From contig CALHZE010000008.1 of the NCBI GenBank assembly GCA_938040915.1, positions 1-5,389 on the forward strand: a stretch of 5,389 nt of DNA. Reading direction: 5' to 3'. Shown here piece after piece: positions 1 through 5,389 of this stretch. Both the position numbers and the translations under genes were made by a program. The notes under the pieces were generated by a model. The model was not told the DNA's origin, made no database searches, and worked only from the letters and a program-made list of their open reading frames with translations. The stretch's first letter is position 1, and the number at the start of each line of letters is the position of its first letter. Source of the stretch: an uncultured Bacteroidia bacterium. Lineage in GTDB: Bacteria; Bacteroidota; Bacteroidia; Bacteroidales; CAJPTX01.

Positions 1-168
1 TTATTTCCTTATCTTTGATCCATAAATCAGTCAACCTAGATCAGGAAAAGACAGCCGCAAGGTGCATAATATCAACCAAACGGCGTGTACAGACGCCTAT
101 CGCGTGCGTCCGTATTCGCTTTTCATAAATCGTGTTTGCAGTGTATTTTACGCAGGTTTTGAGTGTCT
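1..168. other. Gene-free 3' flank of the protease
   Basis: This AT-richer stretch follows the protease stop codon, and I find no convincing gene in it. On the minus strand a short stem (GGCGT/ACGCC at 82-97, loop of 6) lies about 70 nt after the stop and is followed by GTTTGGTT. It could be a weak intrinsic terminator, but a 5-bp stem with an interrupted T run is poor evidence. On the plus strand a 36-codon frame opens with GTG at 62 and stops at 172; it has no recognisable motif and is probably chance. An imperfect inverted repeat pairs TTTCCT...GATC (4-20) with GATCAGGAAA (39-48) and has no clear role. Confidence 0.5.
10..17 (+). promoter_or_regulatory. Possible Bacteroidota -7 box (TATCTTTG)
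   Basis: TATCTTTG matches the Bacteroidota -7 consensus TAnnTTTG exactly. The -33 TTG element would fall outside the window, so it cannot be checked. A transcript from here would start near position 25 and run antisense into the 3' end of the protease gene. A similar string, CTTATCTTCG, lies upstream of the ATPase gene. An 8-bp degenerate motif is expected by chance fairly often, so this is only a candidate. Confidence 0.15.
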
Positions 169-3100
169 CTAGTATTTGACTACCCTTATGCATTTTTCTA
201 GAGAATTTGCTCCATAGAAACGTATAATATAGCCCCCCGCTGGTAAGCTCTCGGTGTCGACCCAAACCTCATGTCCCGATAGGAGCCCCGAACAGACCAC
301 CACACCCCCGAGCGTCAAGAGCTCGTAACGCCCCGCAAGCGGCTCTGAGCTCGCAATATGCAACCGATCGGCAAAGGGCTGCGGCGACAAGACAATAGAA
401 GAAAATCGCGACTCTTCGACAGGAGTCGGTAGTGTGCGCAACTCGAGATCGACCCGCAGCGGGGCAGCACTCGAGGTCGGCACAGTGCAACTCCCCGTCA
501 GCCACCCATTGTGTCGAGAGACCTGTAAGGCTCGCCCCTCACAACGCATCTTGTCTAAGACATGCCCCTCTGCCACACGCACCAAAATTTCCAACAAAGC
601 GCCCTGTACGCAGAGGCTATCTTCCTCCACACGCGCCCCATTGGTAAAACAGACCACCTCGGCCTCACCCCCTCGCACCACGCAACGCAGCGGGCGCGTC
701 GGCAATTTGCTATAGGCACAGGCAAAGTGCAACTCGGGTAGCGCATACTCTTCGGCAACGCGGTAGAGCGAGCTATAGACCCCCTCGTCAGAGAAGCCCT
801 CAAGTTGCCTGCCATTGAGCAAGAAATGTGAGGGCTGGTAACGCCCACGCTCGGGGTGCAGAAGGCGTAGCCACGTCCCCGTGGTCAGTCGCGCCCCGTC
901 GCTAAGGGTATCTTGTCCCCGCACCACGACATATTGCCCGTGTTCGCCGGCTTCGAGTCGTAAGCGCACCTCACGTCGATCGGTGTCTTGGGTGTATGCT
1001 GTTACGCGAAAGACGGGGTGCAGCCCCGCATAAGGGATGGTAAACTCGGCTCGGTAGCGTCCTTTTCCTTCACGCGCGAAGTCGATCGGCTCATGGTTGA
1101 CGCGTAACGCCCCGAGCGCCTTCCCCTCAGTTGTTTCTACCTGCAAGACCACCGTCGCCCCCACGGGGAGGGTCATACCGCTAGCGATGGGTACGCCGCC
1201 TACGGTGGCGGAAATATTCGCCCCCACACCCTTTTCCCAAAAGAGCACCGCCTCACGCAGGTAGGGAAGCGGAGCGGTAAGCGCCGGCATTGAGAGAGCC
1301 CCCTCTTGGGCGTCGATCACCACATTCACCGCAAGCGCCACACGCGTCGCACCAAAGAGTTGCGGGAGCGAGAGGCGACACGAGGGCGAGGTCGACTGCG
1401 CTACCTCTCGCCATGGGTCATCTGCCCCACACGACATTTTAACGCTGTAATGTGCCGAGGGAGAAAGCCCCGACACGGCAGTCCACGAAAGGGAAAGGTT
1501 GTCGCCCTCCTCGGTCAACTTCAGATCTTTGGGCACAGGCAACGCAACGACCTCGGGCGAAAGGAGGGTCACCCCCTGCCGATCGGTCGCGCGCAGACGG
1601 AAAGCGCCGGTAAATCCGTTGGGTAAACGAACCTCGGTTTCTGCGCGTTGGAGGGTCAATTTTGAGACCACGGTCGTCCCCTGTAACAACTCTAGACGTA
1701 CGGGAAGCGTAAGCCCCTCGACAAAGACGGGGCACGACGCCCCCACCGCCTGCCCCGCACGCGGCAAGCGGAAGGCTGGGGTTGCCTCACGTTCGAAGAA
1801 CCAGACGAGCGCCCACTCCTGCGCAGGCTTGGGTAAGGCGCTAGCCACGACCTCTAGGTGGAGCGTGGGGGCAGGGTCATCTAGGGTAACTTGCTCGATA
1901 TTGTTCAGATGGTCTTCGCCGCGCGAGGCAGCGGCTGAGGGTTGGTTGGGGTTTAACGTCCACGGCAAGACGAGCCCATCGGTCGAGGATACGCGCAGGT
2001 CAAGGTCGTTAATCAACGCCTTGTCACCCCAACGGTGGGGGCGTAGAGAGACCGCATCGTTCCAAACCAACATGACTCGCACGCGCGTCGTCCCATCGGG
2101 GACGGTCAAGTCATAGGTCTGGCGTTGCCCCTGCGCCTCCGAACGTCCGAGACGAAACCACCCTTGACGGAGCATCTCGATCATGTTGGGAGCATTGACA
2201 AGTCCGTAGCCCGAGGTGTAATCAGGGCCTGGGGCAAAAAGGTCGTCAGCGCCATTGGCGGCAAGGGCACGCAAGAGGTCGCTCCGCGGGACATCACCAG
2301 CGTGGTGGGTGGCATAAAACTGGGTAGCTAGGGCAAGAATCCCCGTTGCGACAGGGGTTGCCATCGAGGTGCCTGAGTAGGCTACGTAGCCCTCTTCGCG
2401 CTTCGTGCTCAAGACATGATCGCCGTGAGTCACGACTGTTGGGAGGAGGCGTCCGTCGTCGGTGGGTCCCCACGAAGAGAAGTCGGTCATAGCGCGATCT
2501 TCTGCCACGGCGCCGACATAGAGTAGGTTTTTCCCCCGACTGGGGCTAGAGGCATAGCCCGCTTGGTATTTCGATTGGCAGGCGCGTAAGTTGCGTTCGT
2601 TGCCCACGGCAAAGACGTGAGTCATGAGAGGGAATAGGCTTGCCACACGGTCGTAGGGCGCGTCGAGGTCATAGACCATATCCTTATAGTCGGCACAGGT
2701 CTGGTCGTCATACGCGGCGCCGTAGGAGTTGTTGGTGAGAGAGATATGGTAGTCTAGGTGCGCACGCGCCATCTCCTCCCAATCTTGGCGTCCAGGGGAA
2801 TTTTCATCTTCTCGGAAGTTGTAGCACCACGCGTGGGCTTGTGGGGCAATGCCGCGCGCGTCAGGGTTGCCATAGCCCCCGCCGAGGAGGATGCCAGCCA
2901 CGTGGGTACCGTGTCCATTACTAGCCATTCGTTGCTCGACCTGTGTATAGCGCCCTTGGAGGTCGGGGTGGGGGTCGAGGTTTTCGTCCCAGATCCCCAC
3001 AGACACGTTTTCTCCTGTGAGGTTATAGGGTGCTTGGGGGGTAAGCGGCTCGAGGAGGGGGACGCGGCTCAGGAGCTTGCTCTTGTAGTCTAGGGCGCGT

Positions 3101-3594
3101 CTAGGGCGCGGGGCTGGGTGTACCCAGAGCACCCACGGTTGGGCGGCAAGGTCGTTTAGGGCAGAGGTGGGCAAGGTGGCGTAGAGGGCGGGGGTAAGCG
3201 GGTCATAACTCAGGAAGGTGCCGCCGAGGGCTCGTAGCGTCTCTTTCATCGCCCCCAGCTCGGTTTGTGGCAAGGGGGTCACGCGCAAGGAGAGGCGGGC
3301 GGCCTCTCGCTGTAAGGCAGACGATAGTTTCTCCTCTGGGGAAAAGGGGGTTAGGGTGGCGGAGGACGCTCCGAGGCTCGCTACTACGCGTTTGGGTGAG
3401 GTGTGGGAGCTTTGTACGAGGTAGTCCCCTGCCCCGAGGTAGTCGACCACCTCGATGCCGCGTGTTCGTAGCTCTGTTAACCTATCGACAGACATTCCCT
3501 CCCCGAGTCGCGCTCGCCAGAGGTGTGGCGTGCCTGCTAACAGCACTGTGCTCCACACAAGAAACAGAATCGTAAAAAGCCCTTGACGCATCAT
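169..3594 (-). CDS. Secreted S8 (subtilisin-like) serine protease with T9SS type A sorting domain
   Basis: This is a secreted endopeptidase of the subtilase family. Residues 1-21 form a Sec signal peptide (basic start, then a long hydrophobic stretch) with no lipobox Cys. Residues about 22-165 look like a prodomain. The catalytic domain covers about 190-475: Asp203 (GIWDENLDPHPDL), His228 (NGHGTHVAG), oxyanion Asn332 (AVGNE) and Ser410 (SGTSMATP) are all present, so it should be active. Residues about 490-600 carry the NDLDL and NN-E signature of the KP-43-type beta-sandwich. An FN3-like domain (about 687-776) and three weak repeats (about 795-1052) follow. The last 84 residues match a T9SS type A sorting domain (LSPQPFADRLHI, LPAGGY, final KCIRVVKY), implying outer-membrane export and possible cell-surface anchoring. 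An in-frame TAA 12 nt upstream limits the start to ATG 3594 or the adjacent ATG 3591; TAAGG lies 7 nt before the first. The physiological substrate is unknown; host or dietary protein is an inference. Confidence 0.95.
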   Translation of the reverse strand: MMRQGLFTILFLVWSTVLLAGTPHLWRARLGEGMSVDRLTELRTRGIEVVDYLGAGDYLVQSSHTSPKRVVASLGASSATLTPFSPEEKLSSALQREAARLSLRVTPLPQTELGAMKETLRALGGTFLSYDPLTPALYATLPTSALNDLAAQPWVLWVHPAPRPRRALDYKSKLLSRVPLLEPLTPQAPYNLTGENVSVGIWDENLDPHPDLQGRYTQVEQRMASNGHGTHVAGILLGGGYGNPDARGIAPQAHAWCYNFREDENSPGRQDWEEMARAHLDYHISLTNNSYGAAYDDQTCADYKDMVYDLDAPYDRVASLFPLMTHVFAVGNERNLRACQSKYQAGYASSPSRGKNLLYVGAVAEDRAMTDFSSWGPTDDGRLLPTVVTHGDHVLSTKREEGYVAYSGTSMATPVATGILALATQFYATHHAGDVPRSDLLRALAANGADDLFAPGPDYTSGYGLVNAPNMIEMLRQGWFRLGRSEAQGQRQTYDLTVPDGTTRVRVMLVWNDAVSLRPHRWGDKALINDLDLRVSSTDGLVLPWTLNPNQPSAAASRGEDHLNNIEQVTLDDPAPTLHLEVVASALPKPAQEWALVWFFEREATPAFRLPRAGQAVGASCPVFVEGLTLPVRLELLQGTTVVSKLTLQRAETEVRLPNGFTGAFRLRATDRQGVTLLSPEVVALPVPKDLKLTEEGDNLSLSWTAVSGLSPSAHYSVKMSCGADDPWREVAQSTSPSCRLSLPQLFGATRVALAVNVVIDAQEGALSMPALTAPLPYLREAVLFWEKGVGANISATVGGVPIASGMTLPVGATVVLQVETTEGKALGALRVNHEPIDFAREGKGRYRAEFTIPYAGLHPVFRVTAYTQDTDRREVRLRLEAGEHGQYVVVRGQDTLSDGARLTTGTWLRLLHPERGRYQPSHFLLNGRQLEGFSDEGVYSSLYRVAEEYALPELHFACAYSKLPTRPLRCVVRGGEAEVVCFTNGARVEEDSLCVQGALLEILVRVAEGHVLDKMRCEGRALQVSRHNGWLTGSCTVPTSSAAPLRVDLELRTLPTPVEESRFSSIVLSPQPFADRLHIASSEPLAGRYELLTLGGVVVCSGLLSGHEVWVDTESLPAGGYIIRFYGANSLEKCIRVVKY
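439..1212 (-). repeat. Three degenerate beta-rich repeats in the protease
   Basis: Protease residues about 795-868, 886-961 and 969-1052 appear to be three divergent copies of a roughly 75-85-residue module. Each shows a small-residue-rich turn (ASGMTLPVGA, SDGARLTTGT, TNGARVEEDS), then a hydrophobic strand, then a short strand carrying a gene-specific version of 'L-VNG' (GALRVNHEPI, HFLLNGRQL, KMRCEGRAL) and a closing strand. Similar modules precede the sorting domain in many T9SS cargo proteins and probably act as a stalk. The alignment was made by eye; the third copy is the most divergent, and several cysteines sit in copies 2 and 3. Confidence 0.5.
3088..3109. repeat. Two-copy 11-bp tandem repeat inside the protease gene
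   Basis: GTCTAGGGCGC occurs twice head to tail (3088-3098 and 3099-3109). It encodes the Arg-rich linker APRPRRALDY (residues 161-170) between the prodomain and the catalytic domain. The unit length is not a multiple of three, so gain or loss of one copy would shift the frame. The present two-copy form keeps the frame open. Confidence 0.8.
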
Positions 3595-3666
3595 CCCTAA
3601 GCCTTATTTAGCTGCGTAAGGTAGGAAAAAGGTTCTACGCGTGGACGCCGCCCACTGACATTTTCT

Positions 3667-3674
3667 TATCTTCG
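3667..3674 (+). promoter_or_regulatory. Possible -7 box for the ATPase gene (TATCTTCG)
   Basis: TATCTTCG differs by one base from the Bacteroidota -7 consensus TAnnTTTG. It would place transcription start near 3680 and leave a leader of roughly 16 nt before ATG 3697. No TTG is seen at the expected -33 position, so support is weak. Confidence 0.25.
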
Positions 3675-3681
3675 TGGGAAC

Positions 3682-3694
3682 AAAGGGGACAGGA
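3682..3694 (+). promoter_or_regulatory. Purine-rich ribosome-binding region of the ATPase gene
   Basis: AAAGGGGA at 3682-3689 ends 7 nt before ATG 3697, and a second AGGA lies at 3691-3694, too close for ideal spacing. Together they support the chosen start; the nearest in-frame stop upstream is TAG at 3622-3624, with no other ATG between. Confidence 0.45.
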
Positions 3695-3696
3695 AA

Positions 3697-5352
3697 ATGA
3701 GCACACAACAAGGGTTGCCGATAGGTGTACAAACGTTTGAAGAGATTCGGCGGAACGAGCTACGCTATATAGACAAGACAAAATATATAGCGCAACTTCT
3801 ACCTTATGGGTTCAAGAGTATCTTTCTGAGCCGCCCACACCGATTCGGCAAGAGCCTCTTTCTGTCTACCCTCCGCGCCTATTTCGAAGGTAAAAAAGAG
3901 CTCTTCGCTGGGCTCGCGCTCGAGCAAGCAGAACTTGAGCTGGCGCAGCAACAGAAACGCGAGGCGTGGGAAAAACGCCCTGTGTTGTATTTTGATTTGA
4001 ATGCGAAAAACTATAATTACCTAGAAGCGCTCAGCGATCGTCTTTCCTTGCAACTAGGACGCTCGGAAACGGAATTTGGCATTCCGCGACAGCATGAGAC
4101 GCCAGATGACCGTTTTATCCATCTCATCACGTCGTTGTATCGTAAGAAGAACCAGCAGGTCGTGATCTTGATAGGCGAGTATGACAAGCCCCTCCTAGAG
4201 ACCATCACCGACGAGGAGGTGCACAATGCGAACCGTTCGCTGCTAAAGGCCTTTTACGAGGTGCTCAAGCAGTGTGACCCATACATCCGCTTTGCCTTCC
4301 TGACCGGAGTGACCAAGTTTAGCAAGACCAGCCTCTTTAGCGGGGTAAACAACCTAGTGGATATCACCTTAGATGACAAGTATGCTGCCATTTGCGGCTT
4401 CACCGAACAGGAACTCTCTGACTGCTTTGCCCCAGAGATCGCGCGGCTCGCAAACGCGAAAAAGACGACGGTAGAGAAAACCCGCGCGCGACTCAAGAAA
4501 GAATATGACGGCTATTGCTTCTCACGGCGTGGGGAGAAGGTTTACAATCCCTTCAGCTTGTTAAATGTGTTGCTAAAAGAGGAATATGACTACTATTGGT
4601 TCGAAAGCGGTACCCCCTCGTTTGTCGTTAACTATCTCGTCAGGAACGCTTACGAAGTACCGAAAATTGAGAAAGGGATAGAGGTAGACATCGACGATAT
4701 CCAGAGCTTCCGTTACGGCGATCGGAATACGGTCTCGCTCCTTTTCCAGTCGGGCTACCTTACCATCAAGAAATACGTACCTAAGATGGATACGTTTATC
4801 CTCGGTTTTCCGAACCAAGAGGTGCGCTATAGTTTCTTAAAGAGCTTAGTGCCTATTTATTCGCATATCGAAGACTCGGCAGTCGGCGAGTCGGTACGGG
4901 GCATTTATCGCGCTCTTCTGGAGGGGGATCTTCGAAAGGTGATGGGGGTCGTAGAAACCGTCCTTGCGGGGATACCTTATGGCAATCTTCCTCGGGGTGA
5001 GGAGGGACAGCCGTTGCGGGAGTACTATTACCAGTCGGTGCTCTACGTGATATTCTTTTTGGTGGGGATGCACGTGCAGATAGAGGAAGTGGTGGCTACG
5101 GGGCGGATTGACATGGTGATACGCACCTCCAAACGGATTTATATTTTTGAGTTTAAGGTGATGACCGCCGGCTCGGCGCAGGAGGCTATTGCGCAAATCA
5201 AGGCGCAAGGGTATGCAGACAAGTTCCGTAAGGGGAAGCGCCCGATCCATCTCGTGGGGGTGAGTTTCGACGAAAAGAGGCGCAACATTGGGGAGTGGGA
5301 AGAGGAGATCTTTACACACGATGTGCGTCTGCCATTCCCCGTAGGGGTTTAG
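3697..5352 (+). CDS. AAA-ATPase-like protein with C-terminal PD-(D/E)XK nuclease domain
   Basis: This belongs to the AAA-ATPase-like family (Pfam AAA-ATPase_like plus PDDEXK_9), which is abundant and multi-copy in Bacteroidales; its cellular role is unproven. The start LPIGVQTFEEIRRN is typical of the family. The P-loop-like motif is SRPHRFGKSL (residues 45-54), where the family usually has SRPRRFGKSL. The DEYDKP (Walker B) motif reads GEYDKP (160-165), so its first acidic residue is missing. The conserved FLTGVTKFSKTSLFSGVNNL (201-220), CGFTEQEL, YDGYCF, VYNPFSLLN and YWFESGTPSF motifs are intact. The nuclease core is complete: Asp472 (GRIDMVI), Glu485 and Lys487 (FEFKV), Gln500 and Tyr506. 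The length of 551 is normal for the family. The last residues, DVRLPFPVGV and the stop, are encoded inside the terminal inverted repeat. It may bind nucleotide but hydrolyse it poorly, while nuclease activity remains possible. A defence or mobile-element role is inference only. Confidence 0.92.
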   Translation: MSTQQGLPIGVQTFEEIRRNELRYIDKTKYIAQLLPYGFKSIFLSRPHRFGKSLFLSTLRAYFEGKKELFAGLALEQAELELAQQQKREAWEKRPVLYFDLNAKNYNYLEALSDRLSLQLGRSETEFGIPRQHETPDDRFIHLITSLYRKKNQQVVILIGEYDKPLLETITDEEVHNANRSLLKAFYEVLKQCDPYIRFAFLTGVTKFSKTSLFSGVNNLVDITLDDKYAAICGFTEQELSDCFAPEIARLANAKKTTVEKTRARLKKEYDGYCFSRRGEKVYNPFSLLNVLLKEEYDYYWFESGTPSFVVNYLVRNAYEVPKIEKGIEVDIDDIQSFRYGDRNTVSLLFQSGYLTIKKYVPKMDTFILGFPNQEVRYSFLKSLVPIYSHIEDSAVGESVRGIYRALLEGDLRKVMGVVETVLAGIPYGNLPRGEEGQPLREYYYQSVLYVIFFLVGMHVQIEEVVATGRIDMVIRTSKRIYIFEFKVMTAGSAQEAIAQIKAQGYADKFRKGKRPIHLVGVSFDEKRRNIGEWEEEIFTHDVRLPFPVGV

Positions 5353-5389
5353 CGTGCTAAACCCCTACGGGGAATGGCAGACGCACATC
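5320..5389. repeat. Perfect terminal inverted repeat, 34-bp arms
   Basis: Positions 5320-5353 and 5356-5389 are exact reverse complements with GT between them. The right arm ends at the last base of the window, so the true repeat may be longer. The left arm holds the final 10 codons and the TAG (5350-5352) of the ATPase gene; the minus strand of the right arm encodes the same ten residues and stop (5357-5359), with only CGTG between the two stops. Each arm also contains a small inner palindrome (CCCCGTAGGGG and CCCCTACGGGG), so two short hairpins could form instead of one long one. No T tract is visible, so a terminator role is not supported. Confidence 0.95.

Larger units (their letters stand above)
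3595..3696. promoter_or_regulatory. Divergent intergenic region between protease and ATPase genes
   Basis: These 102 bp separate two genes transcribed away from each other, so both promoters must lie here or in the gene ends. No Bacteroidota -33/-7 pair fits well on either strand. On the minus strand TACCTTAC is the nearest thing to a -7 box and differs from the consensus at two positions. A 15-bp near-palindrome, GTGGACGCCGCCCAC (3641-3655, one mismatched pair), sits near the middle and could be an operator, although G+C-rich sequence makes such matches common. Confidence 0.5.

Noticed and set aside
82..97. Stem GGCGT/ACGCC as a protease terminator on the minus strand
   Set aside because: The stem is only 5 bp and the following T run is interrupted by GG, so it is mentioned in the flank entry but not called as a terminator.
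62..172. 36-codon plus-strand frame starting GTG after AAGG
   Set aside because: It is short, has a weak start and no homology I recognise, and it runs tail to tail into the protease stop; this is indistinguishable from chance.
41..265. 74-codon minus-strand open frame overlapping the protease 3' end
   Set aside because: It starts inside the sorting-domain coding region in another frame, has no visible ribosome-binding signal and no recognisable motif.
1499..2116. 205-codon plus-strand open frame antisense to the protease
   Set aside because: It lies wholly inside the protease gene, encodes a low-complexity Arg/Ser/Thr-rich product with no motif, and is typical of the spurious long antisense frames found in G+C-rich coding DNA.
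4846..5319. 157-codon minus-strand open frame antisense to the ATPase gene
   Set aside because: It overlaps the well-conserved nuclease domain on the other strand, has no recognisable motif and a His/Pro/Leu-rich composition typical of an antisense shadow.
5320..5389. Intrinsic terminator of the ATPase gene
   Set aside because: The stem is far longer than usual, overlaps the last codons and stop, and shows no T tract; an inverted copy or fold-back explains it better.

Overview
The window looks like part of a Bacteroidota chromosome, probably from the order Bacteroidales and near Porphyromonas. Three things point there. The large secreted protease ends in a type IX secretion (T9SS) type A sorting domain, which is found only in that phylum. 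The second gene belongs to the AAA-ATPase-like/PD-(D/E)XK nuclease family that Bacteroidales carry in many copies. The upstream regions also lack strong sigma70-style promoters. The species cannot be fixed from sequence alone.

Layout. 1-168: AT-richer, gene-free DNA downstream of the protease, with one weak stem and one exact match to the Bacteroidota -7 box. 169-3594 (minus): an intact 1141-residue subtilisin-family (S8) protease with a signal peptide, prodomain, Asp/His/Ser catalytic domain, KP-43-type beta-sandwich, an FN3-like domain, three degenerate beta-rich repeats and a T9SS sorting domain. 3595-3696: a 102-bp divergent intergenic region holding the control signals of both genes. 3697-5352 (plus): an intact 551-residue AAA-ATPase-like protein with a C-terminal PD-(D/E)XK nuclease domain; the first Asp of its Walker B/DEYD motif is Gly. 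5320-5389: a perfect inverted repeat (34-bp arms, 2-bp centre) that spans the ATPase stop codon and runs exactly to the last base of the window.

The two genes are transcribed away from each other and share no visible pathway. One makes a secreted or surface-anchored protease that probably degrades host or dietary protein. The other makes a cytoplasmic protein of unproven function that is usually found as a stand-alone, mobile-like or defence-like gene. The protease gene is G+C-richer by eye than the ATPase gene and the left flank. I see no tRNA, rRNA, CRISPR array or recognisable insertion sequence. I do not see a clearly new multi-gene system. The two observations most worth checking are the terminal palindrome, which is either a tail-to-tail inverted gene copy or an assembly fold-back, and the altered ATPase motif.
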